Shown: positions 54,748 to 64,000 of the stretch, one piece after another
Layout: each line of letters begins with the position of its first letter
Numbering within the stretch: position 1 is the stretch's first letter
DNA from: Cyanocohniella sp. LLY
Lineage (GTDB): Bacteria; Cyanobacteriota; Cyanobacteriia; Cyanobacteriales; Nostocaceae
Assembly (NCBI GenBank): GCA_022241785.1
Contig: JAKOMP010000004.1
Coordinates: 66-64,065, forward strand
DNA: 64,000 nucleotides
Direction of reading: 5' to 3'
The notes under the pieces: generated by a model
Database searches by the model: none
What the model was told of the DNA's origin: nothing
Seen by the model: the letters and a program-made list of their open reading frames with translations, nothing else
Made by a program: the position numbers and the translations under genes

Positions 54748-55386
54748 TTACCCAGTGATTGGACATTTATTTAGTTTGAAGTCCCCTGGCTGCTGTTCTA
54801 GCCTCTTGTCTGCAAAATGCTTGTCCATTAGTGCAGGTACTTGTGCTGCGGGAATGCGGCTATAGCGGGTTTTGTCTGGCATCACTAAGTTAGGCCCAGC
54901 TTTGCAGTTTTTCATACAACCAGTACCTTTAATTGTTACTTGGTCTTCTAAACCGCGATTACTTAAGGCTGCTTCTAAAGCCTGACAAACTGCTTTACCA
55001 CCGCGTTTCATGCAGTCAGACTTTTGACACACCAAAATTGTGGCTTTATTTTTAGCTGATTTAGCTTTAGCAGTATTAATTGCTGGTTTCTCCTGTACTG
55101 GGACTGTGCCTATTTCAGAACGTGCTGCCATCACACGTTCAGCTTTTAATGTAACTGTATCTTTTTTTATATCGTGCTTTTTATAACCAACAACTTGCAA
55201 CCAAGTACCTGGTGGTAAACGCAAGTCAAAGGCTGCTCGTAAATGTTTAGCAAGTTTAATGTAATATTCACCCTCAGAAGTAGCTAACAATAAGCCTTTG
55301 AGCTTATAGCCATCTTTGATCACAAAATTAATAAATCTTCCTTCTAGGCAAAATTCTGCGGTGTCTGTACTGTAGGATGCACTCAT
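54748..55386 (-). CDS. 2Fe-2S (thioredoxin-like) ferredoxin-domain protein
   Basis: From the ATG at 55386 this is a 212-residue protein. The first 100 residues form a conserved beta-rich domain (FCLEGRFINFVIKDGYKLKG). A basic linker follows, then a C-terminal thioredoxin-like 2Fe-2S domain with Cys pattern CQKSDCMKRGG, GTGCMKNCKAGPNLV. Cluster binding by these four cysteines is likely, as in the bidirectional-hydrogenase HoxE and ferredoxin-like proteins. The redox partner is unknown. A small gene ends 62 bp before it, and the two may be cotranscribed. Confidence 0.8.
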   Translation of the reverse strand: MSASYSTDTAEFCLEGRFINFVIKDGYKLKGLLLATSEGEYYIKLAKHLRAAFDLRLPPGTWLQVVGYKKHDIKKDTVTLKAERVMAARSEIGTVPVQEKPAINTAKAKSAKNKATILVCQKSDCMKRGGKAVCQALEAALSNRGLEDQVTIKGTGCMKNCKAGPNLVMPDKTRYSRIPAAQVPALMDKHFADKRLEQQPGDFKLNKCPITG

Positions 55387-55447
55387 TTTATTTAACCTAT
55401 TTTTAACTAAGTAGTTTTTCAGCATTAGGCGCGACAATCTCTGCTAC

Positions 55448-55723
55448 CTACGAAGATTTTCGGTAGCGACTTTGCCAGCTGCGTTCCAGATTCCAAATCA
55501 GGTCTTGACGGGAGGCTGTAAATTGCTGCATCACACACCAAAGTTGAATAGCTGCTAAGGGGTTGTGAATTTCCACCTGCAATGGCTGGTTAGTCTGACA
55601 CCAACAAGGAATATCTAGCTCTTGCAAGCGTTGATAGATTTGCCACCGGTCTGCCCAATTCACCCCAATAACGTACTTTTGCTCTACTTCTGAACTTAAC
55701 GATTTCAAGAGACTAGCCCTCAA
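55448..55723 (-). CDS. Small conserved protein of unknown function
   Basis: The 91-residue protein is soluble and Trp/Gln-rich (VIGVNWADRWQIYQRLQELD, QQFTASRQDLIWNLERSWQS). I recognise no domain. The only usable start is a TTG at 55723, with no Shine-Dalgarno support, so the true start may differ. The gene lies directly upstream of the 2Fe-2S protein gene on the same strand. Confidence 0.5.
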   Translation of the reverse strand: MRASLLKSLSSEVEQKYVIGVNWADRWQIYQRLQELDIPCWCQTNQPLQVEIHNPLAAIQLWCVMQQFTASRQDLIWNLERSWQSRYRKSS

Positions 55724-56268
55724 CGTGCGACAAAATTGCAGTAACTATTGTGTTTTGAATCCCTAATTTTTAAAATTTCGGGAATATCACCTCTTCAAAT
55801 AAGCATAACCTAAGTGCTAACAATTCTCAATTGCTTGAAAAAAGAATCTCAAAACTTTGTAATAATTTCCTGTTATGCGTCTGAGACTAGGGATTAGGGA
55901 CTAGGGATACGAAGAGGACAAGGTGGTGCAAGCCTAAAATAGTCTCTCTTATGTCTTGTGTGTCTATACTTAGCTTCAGCAAAGTAATTAATATAACTAC
56001 GTATATTTTTATGAAAATTCTTCTCATGACTAGTGCAAGTAATGAGGATTCAAAGAAGATATTTCAGAGCTTTAATATTTAAAAATTTAGTTTCTAAACA
56101 TTCTCATTAGTAGTAATTCAAGACTATGTTAATGAGTAAAAATGCAATTTTAACGACAGAAGATTTACATTTTTATGATAATAATCAGGGTTGCTTTTAT
56201 TTTTTAAATGTTAATATGTAGAAGATAAGCAGTTAAAAGCCGTAACTGTGATAAAGCGAGGAGAATTA
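55724..56268. other. AT-rich upstream region of dps
   Basis: No gene is visible in this gap. An STRR-type heptamer run (GGGATTA/GGGACTA) lies at about 55886-55912. The rest is AT-rich and holds the divergent promoters. Confidence 0.5.
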
Positions 56269-56823
56269 ATGTCAGATACACAAACTTTGTTACAAAACTT
56301 TGGTCAAGTTTACGACAATCCTGTCCTATTGGATCATAGTGTAACCGCCCCAGTAACCGAAGGTTTTAACGTTGTATTAGCTAGCTTTCAAGCACTGTAC
56401 TTGCAGTACCAAAAGCATCATTTTGTAGTTGAAGGTTCTGAATTTTACTCACTGCATGAGTTTTTCAGCGATAGCTACGAGCAAGTACAAGATCACGTTC
56501 ATGAAATTGGCGAACGCTTGAACGGTCTGGGTGGTGTACCAGCTGCTAGTTTCAGTAAATTAGCAGAATTAACTTGTTTCGAGCAAGAACCAGATGGCGT
56601 ATATTCTTGCCGCCAAATGATAGAAAATGATCTAGCCGCAGAACAAGCAATGATTAACGTCATCCGCCGTCAAGCTTCTCAGGCAGAGAGTTTGGGCGAC
56701 CGGGGTACACGCTATCTCTACGAACAAATTCTATTAAAAACTGAGGAACGTGCTTACCATTTAGCTCATTTCTTGGCTAAAGATAGTTTAACCTTAGGAT
56801 TTGTTCAACCTGCTCAAAATTAG
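56269..56823 (+). CDS. dps: Dps-family ferritin-like protein, His-type ferroxidase centre
   Basis: This 184-residue protein has the four-helix Dps fold. The ferroxidase region reads [21 protein letters not shown] and [10 protein letters not shown]. Counting from the ATG at 56269 (AGGAG upstream), the likely ligands are H50 or H51, H63, H78 and E82. The position usually Asp is His78, as in the DpsA of Thermosynechococcus and the NpDps4 type of Nostoc. It stores or detoxifies iron using O2 or peroxide. Its 3' end has a clear terminator, so it is a single-gene transcript upstream of carB. Confidence 0.88.
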   Translation: MSDTQTLLQNFGQVYDNPVLLDHSVTAPVTEGFNVVLASFQALYLQYQKHHFVVEGSEFYSLHEFFSDSYEQVQDHVHEIGERLNGLGGVPAASFSKLAELTCFEQEPDGVYSCRQMIENDLAAEQAMINVIRRQASQAESLGDRGTRYLYEQILLKTEERAYHLAHFLAKDSLTLGFVQPAQN

Positions 56824-56896
56824 TACTGTCCTACTTTCGGTTTGGTGTAGTCTACCCTGAGAAAAGAGTTGGCAGTTCTAAACATTAAAAAAATCT

Positions 56897-56935
56897 AAAA
56901 ATGGCGGAGATGAATAAAATATCTCTGCCATTTTT
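56897..56935 (+). terminator. Terminator of the dps gene
   Basis: AAAAATGGCGGAGAT and ATCTCTGCCATTTTT form a 15-bp stem with one G-T pair, ending in TTTTT, 73 bp after the dps stop codon. It could work in both directions. Confidence 0.8.
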
Positions 56936-57427
56936 AATATCAGTAGATAAATGTACTAAATATATACAGTATTCAAGTAATAAATGTGCAAGATATTAGG
57001 AAATAATAGCAATTGCTAATTAGAAAAGTTTTGTATTTAAATTGTTTGATCACCAGACAACGACTAAGTAAACTTTTACTAAAAAAAAGCGCGAAAAATA
57101 TCTCATCATTTTTCAGCATGAGTCAGTTTCAATTAAAAATTATTTGTAAACAAGTTAAAGTATATTTACAGGGAATTAATTAAAATTATCTATCCTGAAT
57201 TATCAGCTAAGTGAAGATTTGCGATCGCTAAGTCATAGATTGACTACAGTAGCCTACGGTGTATGTCCCAATGAAAAGGAATAGGCAACAGGGGAGATGA
57301 GGATAATAATCAAGCGATCGCCTACAATACTGGTCAAGCCAATGGGCTGATACACGGTAGCTGGGGCAGTTTCCCTGATACAATGGCTGGCGTGCTAGGT
57401 AATTGAAGATAGTAGCCTAGATATAGG

Positions 57428-57569
57428 TAACGCGATGTGCGACTTATTCTTGAAACCCCGCTTCCATTCCTCTTTCCAAAACGCGGAGAGAGGCTTTGAT
57501 TCTTGCTCCCCTTCCCTTGTAGGGAAGGGGTTGGGGGTTAGGTCTGAGAGAAAATCGCACACGGCGTTA
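57428..57569. mobile_element. MITE-like inverted-repeat element upstream of carB
   Basis: 18-bp imperfect terminal repeats (TAACGCGATGTGCGACTT at 57428-57445; its inverse at 57552-57569; 15 of 18 match) enclose a core with GTAGGGAAGGGGTTGGGGG and TTAGGT that also occurs in the element at 32844. I see no convincing target duplication. It contains no gene. Confidence 0.6.
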
Positions 57570-57705
57570 GGTAGGTGCTTTTATAGTCCTATCACTGTGG
57601 TCTGTACTATCCAACGACTGAAAACTTAATAATAAATAAGACGACCGAGGGGAAAGACCCTTAAAATAATCAGGATTTGTATTCTCTTACTCCAACCCAA
57701 CGACT

Positions 57706-60700
57706 ATGCCCCGCCGTCAAGACCTCCGGAAAATACTATTGTTAGGCTCTGGCCCTATCGTGATCGGACAAGCCTGTGAGTTTGATTACTCTGGTACTCA
57801 AGCCTGTAAAGCGCTGCGAGAAGAAGGCTATGAAGTCGTGTTAGTCAACTCTAACCCGGCAACAATTATGACCGATCCAGAAACTGCCGATCGCACTTAT
57901 ATTGAGCCGCTAACACCGGAATTGGTCGAAAAAGTCATCGCCAAAGAACGTCCTGATGCCCTTCTACCAACAATGGGAGGACAAACGGCACTGAATCTTG
58001 CTGTAGCCCTGGCGAAAAATGGTGTTTTAGAAAAGTATAACGTTGAATTAATCGGCGCTAAATTACCTGCCATTGAGAAAGCAGAAGATCGCAAATTATT
58101 TAACGAGGCCATGCAAAGGATTGGGGTGAAAATGTGTCCTAGTGGCACAGCCTCAACTTGGCCAGAAGCCAAAGCGATCGCCGAACAAATTGGGACTTAT
58201 CCTTTAATTATTCGTCCTGCCTTTACAATGGGTGGCAGTGGCGGTGGTATTGCCTACAACAAAGAAGAATTTGAAGAAATGGCCCAGGTGGGTATAGATG
58301 CTAGCCCTGTTTCCCAAATTCTCATCGACCAATCTTTACTGGGCTGGAAAGAATACGAATTAGAAGTCATGCGGGATTTGGCAGATAACGTGGTGATTAT
58401 CTGTTCCATCGAAAACCTTGACCCTATGGGTATCCACACCGGTGACTCCATTACCGTTGCTCCCGCCCAAACCCTGACTGATAAAGAATATCAGCGGCTA
58501 CGGGATATGGCGATTAAAATTATTCGGGAAATTGGTGTAGAAACTGGCGGTTCTAATATTCAATTTGCTATTAATCCGGTGACTGGGGATGTAGTTGTCA
58601 TTGAAATGAACCCCCGCGTTTCCCGGAGTTCGGCTTTAGCTTCCAAGGCTACAGGTTTCCCCATTGCCAAAATGGCGGCTAAGTTAGCTGTGGGTTACAC
58701 CTTGGATGAAATTAAAAATGACATCACCAAGAAAACACCCGCTTCCTTTGAACCAACCATTGACTATGTAGTTACCAAAATCCCCCGCTTCGCTTTTGAA
58801 AAGTTCCCTGGTTCAGAACCTGTGCTGACAACTCAGATGAAGTCGGTGGGTGAAGCTATGGCCATTGGGAGGACATTTAATGAATCTTTCCAAAAAGCAC
58901 TGCGTTCCTTAGAAACTGGACGCGCCGGTTGGGGTTGTGACAAAGCCGAAAAATTACCCAGCGGTGAACAAATTCGCGCCCAACTGCGGACACCGAACCC
59001 TGATCGCATCTTCTCGGTGCGTCATGCTTTACAACTAGGAATGAGTACCGAGGAAATCTACGAACTTACAGGTATTGACCCGTGGTTCTTAGATAAAATG
59101 CAGCAACTGTTGGATGTGGAAAAATTTCTCAAGCGCACTCCTTTGCAGAAGTTGACAAAAGCGCAGTTATATGACATTAAACGTGATGGTTTTAGCGATC
59201 GCCAAATTGCCTTTGCTACAAAAACCACTGAAGATGAAGTCCGAGCCTATCGCCAAAAATTAGGTGTTACCCCAGTTTACAAAACCGTAGATACTTGTGC
59301 GGCGGAGTTTGAAGCGTTTACGCCCTACTATTATTCTACCTACGAAGCAGAAACCGAAGTTTTACCCACCACCAAGCCCAAGGTGATGATTTTGGGCGGT
59401 GGCCCTAACCGCATCGGACAGGGAATTGAATTTGACTATTGTTGTTGTCACGCCGCCTATGCTTTGAAAGGTGCGGGATTTGAAACAATTATGGTTAATT
59501 CCAATCCGGAGACAGTTTCCACCGATTATGACACAAGCGATCGCCTGTATTTTGAGCCGTTGACTAAAGAAGATGTGCTGAACATTATCGAAGCCGAAAA
59601 TCCGGTAGGGATAATTATTCAGTTTGGCGGTCAAACACCCTTGAAATTAGCAGTCCCGTTACAGAAGTATCTCACGGCTCTGGACGAGGAAACAACTCAC
59701 CCATCATGCCCATCACCCAACCTCCCCGTGACAAAAATTTGGGGTACATCACCCGATTCCATTGACATGGCGGAAAATCGGGAGCGGTTTGAAAAAATTC
59801 TCAATCAGTTAAATATTTCCCAGCCGGCCAATGGTATTGCCCGCAGTTACGAAGATGCACTGATTGTCGCCCAACGTATTGGTTATCCGGTAGTTGTGCG
59901 TCCTAGTTATGTGTTAGGGGGACGAGCAATGGAAATCGTCTACTCGGATACAGAATTAGAACGTTACATGACATTTGCGGTGCAGGTGGAACCAGAACAT
60001 CCCATCTTGATTGATAAGTTCTTGGAAAATGCCATCGAAGTCGATGTGGATGCCATCGCCGATCATACTGGCAAAGTAGTAATGGGTGGCATTATGGAAC
60101 ACATTGAGCAGGCGGGGATTCACTCAGGTGATTCTGCTTGTTCTTTACCAACTATTTCCTTGTCACCAGCAGTTCTCGCACAAATTCGCACTTGGACGGT
60201 GCAGCTAGCTCAGGAATTAGAAGTTGTGGGATTGATGAATATTCAGTTTGCGGTGGTGGGCGCTCAAGGTGATGCGCCGCAAGTCTATATTTTAGAAGCT
60301 AATCCCCGCGCTTCACGCACAGTCCCATTTGTGTCTAAGGCTACAGGTATACCACTGGCGAAACTCGCCTCCTTGATTATGTCGGGACAAACCTTAGCAG
60401 AGTTAGGTTTTACTGAAGAAGTGATTCCCTCACATATGTCCGTCAAAGAAGCAGTATTACCGTTTAATAAATTCCCCGGAACTGATACAATATTGGGCCC
60501 AGAAATGCGTTCCACTGGTGAAGTCATGGGAATAGATAGCGATTTTGGACGCGCCTTTGCCAAAGCAGAATTAGCTGCGGGAGAGCGTTTACCCCTCCAA
60601 GGTACTGTATTTGTCTCCATGAGCGATCGCGATAAAACTGCGGCCGTTGATGTCGTCAAAGAATTTATTGACTTAGGCTTCACCGTGATGGCTACTTCAG

Positions 60701-61023
60701 GTACTGGCCACGTCCTACAACAACAAGGCTTAAATGTTGAGTTAGTCCTAAAACTCCATGAAGGTCGTCCCCACGTCCTTGATGCCATTAAAAATCAGAA
60801 AATCCAACTCATCATTAACACACCTTCCGGTGAAGAGGCCCAGACTGATGCTAGATTAATCCGGCGCACAGCTTTGGCTTACAAAATCCCCATCATCACA
60901 ACTATCGCCGGCGCAAAAGCTACTGTTGCTGCCATCCGCTCACTACAAACTACTACTTTAGACGTAAAAGTTATCCAAGAGTACTGCGCGATTTATCAAC
61001 TAGGCTCTCAACCCAAAAAGTAA
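57706..61023 (+). CDS. carB: Carbamoyl-phosphate synthase large subunit
   Basis: This 1105-residue enzyme makes carbamoyl phosphate for arginine and pyrimidine synthesis with the CarA glutaminase. It contains two homologous ATP-grasp halves ([20 protein letters not shown] and [20 protein letters not shown]), an oligomerisation region and a C-terminal allosteric domain ([20 protein letters not shown]). It is slightly longer than usual because of a small insert ([18 protein letters not shown]) at the start of the second half. The neighbouring order dps-carB-sigD is conserved in Nostoc relatives, to my knowledge. Confidence 0.97.
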   Translation: MPRRQDLRKILLLGSGPIVIGQACEFDYSGTQACKALREEGYEVVLVNSNPATIMTDPETADRTYIEPLTPELVEKVIAKERPDALLPTMGGQTALNLAVALAKNGVLEKYNVELIGAKLPAIEKAEDRKLFNEAMQRIGVKMCPSGTASTWPEAKAIAEQIGTYPLIIRPAFTMGGSGGGIAYNKEEFEEMAQVGIDASPVSQILIDQSLLGWKEYELEVMRDLADNVVIICSIENLDPMGIHTGDSITVAPAQTLTDKEYQRLRDMAIKIIREIGVETGGSNIQFAINPVTGDVVVIEMNPRVSRSSALASKATGFPIAKMAAKLAVGYTLDEIKNDITKKTPASFEPTIDYVVTKIPRFAFEKFPGSEPVLTTQMKSVGEAMAIGRTFNESFQKALRSLETGRAGWGCDKAEKLPSGEQIRAQLRTPNPDRIFSVRHALQLGMSTEEIYELTGIDPWFLDKMQQLLDVEKFLKRTPLQKLTKAQLYDIKRDGFSDRQIAFATKTTEDEVRAYRQKLGVTPVYKTVDTCAAEFEAFTPYYYSTYEAETEVLPTTKPKVMILGGGPNRIGQGIEFDYCCCHAAYALKGAGFETIMVNSNPETVSTDYDTSDRLYFEPLTKEDVLNIIEAENPVGIIIQFGGQTPLKLAVPLQKYLTALDEETTHPSCPSPNLPVTKIWGTSPDSIDMAENRERFEKILNQLNISQPANGIARSYEDALIVAQRIGYPVVVRPSYVLGGRAMEIVYSDTELERYMTFAVQVEPEHPILIDKFLENAIEVDVDAIADHTGKVVMGGIMEHIEQAGIHSGDSACSLPTISLSPAVLAQIRTWTVQLAQELEVVGLMNIQFAVVGAQGDAPQVYILEANPRASRTVPFVSKATGIPLAKLASLIMSGQTLAELGFTEEVIPSHMSVKEAVLPFNKFPGTDTILGPEMRSTGEVMGIDSDFGRAFAKAELAAGERLPLQGTVFVSMSDRDKTAAVDVVKEFIDLGFTVMATSGTGHVLQQQGLNVELVLKLHEGRPHVLDAIKNQKIQLIINTPSGEEAQTDARLIRRTALAYKIPIITTIAGAKATVAAIRSLQTTTLDVKVIQEYCAIYQLGSQPKK

Positions 61024-61671
61024 GGTAATTGGCTCTGATAGAGCATTTAGTGGCTATGGGGGGAAATAGAGAATCGCAAAAACTCCCCCCCCCGCCTGCT
61101 TTTTGAATCTGCATTAAGCAGTATTTACAAGGAAAATTAAGCAATTATTATAGAAGGATAATTATAGATTCTATTGAGATATTTTAAGAAGTATGAGGAA
61201 TTAATTTTTCTCTGGAGACAATTTTATCATTTGACTTGCCCGGTCGTCTGTAAGCATTAGCCAGCCTGAGTCTTCTAATCACAGTATTAAAGGGTAAAGA
61301 CATCGATAAATTCCAGTAGATACTGATGATTCATCACCCTTGTTTTTTCAACTTCTCACTTTCTCAATTGCCCATTGATGCTAGGAGTCTATTGTATAAA
61401 CTAGAACAGCTAAAAAAATAGCATTACTAGTATTTCCATTTTTTCTCATAAATGTTACAATTATTAATAATGAAAGATACAAAAAACGTTTACTTTTTAT
61501 CTAACCTGAGATAGTTGTGAAAACAAATAAATAACTGTAACGTCTACCAGTTAAGACCTTTATTTGATTAATATAAGCAGCCGACGACATCCATCGGGGG
61601 CGTAAATTGTAAACCATCACAAGGGTTCCTAGCCTAACTAGCTAATGCCCTGTTTTCGTATCCACTAGTTA
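61024..61671. other. Upstream region of sigD
   Basis: Nothing gene-like is seen in this 648-bp gap. A weak hairpin GCTCT/AGAGC lies just after carB and a run of C at 61085-61096. The rest is AT-rich and probably contains several promoters of the sigma factor gene. Confidence 0.45.
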
Positions 61672-62670
61672 ATGACCCCACCGTCAAATCCATCATTACC
61701 GAAGAGTAGCGCCATGAAGACCGCTCAGACAGCCACAGACCTCGTGCGGACTTACCTGCGTGAGATTGGCCGTGTGCCACTCTTAACCCACGAGGAAGAA
61801 ATTTTCTACGGCAAACAGGTGCAACGTTCCAGTACCTTAAATGAAGTCAGGGAGTCTCTTGTTGACCGATTAGGTCGTCAACCGAGTCTAGAAGAGTGGG
61901 CAACAGCCGCAAATTTAGAAGTGGTCGAATTGAACGATGCGATCGCCGACGGTGAAATTGCTAAACGCAAAATGGTCGAAGCCAACTTGCGTCTGGTAGT
62001 ATCCGTTGCCAAAAAATACATTAAACGCAATGTAGATTTACTAGACTTAATTCAAGAAGGCAGTATAGGGATGCAGCGGGGTGTAGAAAAATTTGACCCC
62101 ACCAAAGGCTATAGATTTTCTACCTATGCTTATTGGTGGATACGTCAAGCCATCACCCGGGCGATCGCTGAAAAAGCTCGTACCATCCGTTTGCCAATTC
62201 ATATTACTGAAAAATTAAATAAAATTAAAAAAGCACAGCGCCAGCTATCTCAACAACTAGGACGCGCCCCATCAGCGGCTGAGTTAGCTCAGGAATTAGA
62301 ATTGACACCCAAGCAGGTGCGAGAATATTTAGAAAAAGCGCGTCTACCTTTATCCTTAGATTTGCGGTTGGGGGACAATTACGACACCGAACTTGGAGAA
62401 ATGTTAGAAGATCCCGGCGCATCTCCCGAAGAGTTCGTCATGCAGTCTTCTTTATCTTATGACTTAGAGCGTCTGATGGAAGAACTCACCCCGCAGCAAA
62501 AAGAAGTGATTACCTTACGCTTCGGGTTAACTGATGGACAAGCACTCACCTTGGCCAGAATTGGCGAAATTCTCAACATTAGCCGCGAACGAGTCAGGCA
62601 AATCGAACGAGAAGCCTTAACTAAACTTCGCAAGTCGAAAGCCAGTATGAATGAATACTTGGCTAGTTAG
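61672..62670 (+). CDS. sigD: Group 2 RNA polymerase sigma factor (SigD type)
   Basis: The 332-residue protein has sigma-70 regions 1.2 ([20 protein letters not shown]), 2 ([54 protein letters not shown]), 3 and 4.2 ([20 protein letters not shown]). It lacks a long acidic region 1.1, so it is a non-essential group 2 factor. The symbol rests on similarity in size and the carB neighbour, as I recall from Anabaena; it could be another group 2 member. Such factors adjust transcription to stress, light and nitrogen. A terminator follows it. Confidence 0.85.
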   Translation: MTPPSNPSLPKSSAMKTAQTATDLVRTYLREIGRVPLLTHEEEIFYGKQVQRSSTLNEVRESLVDRLGRQPSLEEWATAANLEVVELNDAIADGEIAKRKMVEANLRLVVSVAKKYIKRNVDLLDLIQEGSIGMQRGVEKFDPTKGYRFSTYAYWWIRQAITRAIAEKARTIRLPIHITEKLNKIKKAQRQLSQQLGRAPSAAELAQELELTPKQVREYLEKARLPLSLDLRLGDNYDTELGEMLEDPGASPEEFVMQSSLSYDLERLMEELTPQQKEVITLRFGLTDGQALTLARIGEILNISRERVRQIEREALTKLRKSKASMNEYLAS

Positions 62671-63075
62671 GGACTTGTAAATTAATTTACTAATGTTTTT
62701 CTAGTATCTTCCCAGAAAAACCTTGATTTAGAGCCTGCCTAGCAGGCTTTATTCGTTTAGTTTCTGATATAGTTTCTGAAAGCTTTTGCATAAGGGAAGT
62801 TTGTAGTAAGGACTTTAGTCCTTTCTATATCCTCTACATCCCATACCCGCATTTCTGATAATTTTGCTAATTTTGCATTTATTCTCCCCCACTTACTTAG
62901 AGAGACGAGAAAATACGCTACTTTTGGTACGGTTACACCGACCTCCAGTAAATGATATGCCTGTTAAATTAGTTGATATGAATAGCCAAGAGCCAGTTAA
63001 ATGAAGTAAATAGCAAGTATTTACTATTAAAAATCTCAGCACTACAGCTACTAGAGATAGTACAAGAGGTAAAGC
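62671..63075. other. Intergenic region between sigD and the DUF760 gene
   Basis: Apart from the sigD terminator and a GTAGTAAGGACTTTAGTCCTT palindrome at about 62802-62822 (same motif as at 25361-25382), there is only AT-rich sequence with the promoter of the next gene. No open frame of note. Confidence 0.45.
62732..62752 (+). terminator. Terminator of sigD
   Basis: AGCCTGC CTA GCAGGCT forms a 7-bp stem followed by TTATT, about 60 bp after the sigD stop codon. Confidence 0.7.
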
Positions 63076-63420
63076 ATGAATAAACCATCTAACCGAGTTT
63101 CAGAATTTTTTAATGGTGAGTCAGAAACCAGTAATTTGCTGTGGCAGTACGTTAAAGCACTAAGTCCAGAAACAGTTACCCAATTATCTAAGCCTACTTC
63201 AGCCGAAGTTTTTCAGGTAATGGAGCGTAACATTATAGGATTATTAGGAAACTTACCTTCAGAACATTTCAACGTCACCGTCACCACCAGCCGGGAAAGC
63301 TTGGGTCAACTACTTGCTTCTGCAATGATGAGTGGTTATTTTCTCCGTAACGCTGAACAGAGAATGAACTTTGAAGCAACCCTGCAAGGCAATGAAATTA
63401 ATGGTAGTGAAATTGACTAG
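63076..63420 (+). CDS. DUF760 protein
   Basis: This 114-residue soluble protein matches the DUF760 family found in cyanobacteria and chloroplasts: NLLWQYVKALSPETVTQLSK, VMERNIIGLLGNLPSEHFNV, and MMSGYFLRNAEQRMNFEATL. The function is unknown; some plant members interact with chloroplast or proteolysis components (not shown here). It is a single-gene unit with its own terminator. Confidence 0.85.
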   Translation: MNKPSNRVSEFFNGESETSNLLWQYVKALSPETVTQLSKPTSAEVFQVMERNIIGLLGNLPSEHFNVTVTTSRESLGQLLASAMMSGYFLRNAEQRMNFEATLQGNEINGSEID

Positions 63421-63551
63421 CCATTGAAAATTTTGGCTCAAAACTTCCACATTATTGGGTTTATACCTCCTCACAGTCACGGATAAACCCATAAAAAATA
63501 AATTTCATGCAGCATTTTCACAACCAACCTTCCCTTAAAATAAATTGCAAG

Positions 63552-63586
63552 CTCGGCAGACTGAACTAACTTTCTGCCGAGTTTTG
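63552..63586 (+). terminator. Terminator of the DUF760 gene
   Basis: CTCGGCAGA and TCTGCCGAG form a 9-bp perfect stem followed by TTTT, about 130 bp after the stop codon and 44 bp before the next start codon. Confidence 0.85.
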
Positions 63587-63629
63587 CTATGGTTTCTCGT
63601 TTACTAATTTTTCCCAACCGCCACAAACT

Positions 63630-64000
63630 ATGAGTGCAACGACTTCTTCCCCACCCCACAAAATTATTGGTGTTGCCGTAATCTGGAACGAACATGAGCA
63701 AATTTTAATTGATCGCCGTCGTCCAGAAGGTGTCATGGGCGGTTTATGGGAATTTCCCGGTGGCAAAATCGAGCCTGGCGAAACCATTGAAGAGTGTATT
63801 CAACGAGAAATTCAAGAAGAACTAGCAATAGAAATTGAAGTAGGAAAGCATTTAATCACTATTGACCACACCTATACTCACTTGCGCGTTACCTTGACAG
63901 TGCATCACTGTCGTCTCATTGCCGGTGTTCCTCAACCCCTAGAGTGCGATGAAATTTGCTGGGTACACTTAGATGATCTAGAAAACTTTGCTTTCCCCCA
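63630..64000 (+). CDS. mutT: MutT-type 8-oxo-dGTP diphosphatase, cut by window end
   Basis: From the ATG at 63630 the frame stays open to the window edge (123 codons visible). It starts MSATTSSPPHKIIGVAVIWN and has a complete Nudix box GGKIEPGETIEECIQREI followed by QEELAIEI, and GGLWEFPGGK just before, as in MutT. It would remove oxidised guanine nucleotides from the pool. The C-terminus lies outside the window. Confidence 0.85.
   Translation, partial: MSATTSSPPHKIIGVAVIWNEHEQILIDRRRPEGVMGGLWEFPGGKIEPGETIEECIQREIQEELAIEIEVGKHLITIDHTYTHLRVTLTVHHCRLIAGVPQPLECDEICWVHLDDLENFAFP

Larger units (their letters stand above)
56824..57705. other. Intergenic region between dps and carB
   Basis: Besides the dps terminator and a MITE-like element at 57428-57569, this gap is AT-rich. 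A 43-codon open stretch at 57275-57406 reads like a protein C-terminus (NTGQANGLIHGSWGSFPDTM) but has no start and may be chance. No other gene is supported. The carB promoter presumably lies in the last 130 bp. Confidence 0.45.

Noticed and set aside
54713-54750. CCCCTGCT tract as a regulatory site
   Set aside because: It is a degenerate STRR-type repeat at the 3' end of a gene, not upstream of a promoter.
57275-57406. A 43-codon open stretch that reads NTGQANGLIHGSWGSFPDTM near its end
   Set aside because: It has no start codon or binding site, lies between two stops and is short enough to be chance; I could not place it in a family, so it is mentioned only in the region note.

Overview
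The window comes from a filamentous, probably heterocyst-forming cyanobacterium of the Nostoc/Anabaena type. The evidence is convergent. GCGATCGC (HIP1) sites are very frequent. Heptanucleotide short tandem repeats (STRR) of two kinds, CCCCACT-like and TAGAGGT-like, occur in many gaps. The genes include a phycobiliprotein lyase, a flavodiiron pair, cyanophycin synthetase and cyanophycinase, a group 2 sigma factor of the SigD type, and proline-rich membrane-anchored Ser/Thr kinases. The assignment to Nostoc/Anabaena is inference; no species call is made.

Layout. 1-3.7 kb: two tandem paralogous Ser/Thr kinases. 3.7-8.2 kb: the translation cluster rplS-trnW-secE-nusG-rplK-rplA-rplJ-rplL on the minus strand, with an L10 (rplJL) leader that can form alternative helices. 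8.3-16.7 kb: a glycosyltransferase, a GAF/PAS histidine kinase and an RND efflux operon (adaptor plus pump). 17.3-20.9 kb: a CpcS/CpeS-type lyase, a secreted PEP-CTERM protein behind a PHO-box-like site, and a small two-gene unit. 20.9-25.3 kb: an flv3-flv1 flavodiiron pair divergent from coaX. 25.5-30.2 kb: a four-gene minus-strand operon that looks like a Zorya-type motor system (ZorA, ZorB and a ZorC/EH_Signature-like protein) led by an unknown 118-residue protein, with no nuclease or helicase effector; this is the most interesting region. 30.4-40.3 kb: housekeeping genes (hydrolase, Nudix, argH, larB, solute-binding protein, ispF, trmD) and a decayed PIN-domain gene pair. 41-45 kb: cphB-cphA. 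44.8-54.4 kb: tatA, a third kinase, cbiT, cdsA, a DUF2993 protein, a pseudouridine synthase next to a RodZ-like gene, malQ, a Nudix gene and a pentapeptide-repeat/RidA fusion. 54.7-64 kb: a 2Fe-2S protein, a His-type Dps, carB, sigD, a DUF760 protein and a mutT cut by the window end.

Mobile and repeat DNA is small-scale. I see no transposase gene and no CRISPR array. There are two copies of one MITE-like element (17829-17952 and 32844-32989), each flanked by a perfect 10-bp direct repeat, and a second MITE type (11677-11817) flanked by a perfect 8-bp direct repeat. Several STRR arrays overlap the 3' ends of genes and supply their last codons (trmD, argH). Three gene remnants are visible only from reading frames: a PIN protein interrupted by a stop codon, its frameshifted partner, and a C-terminal ion-channel-like fragment.
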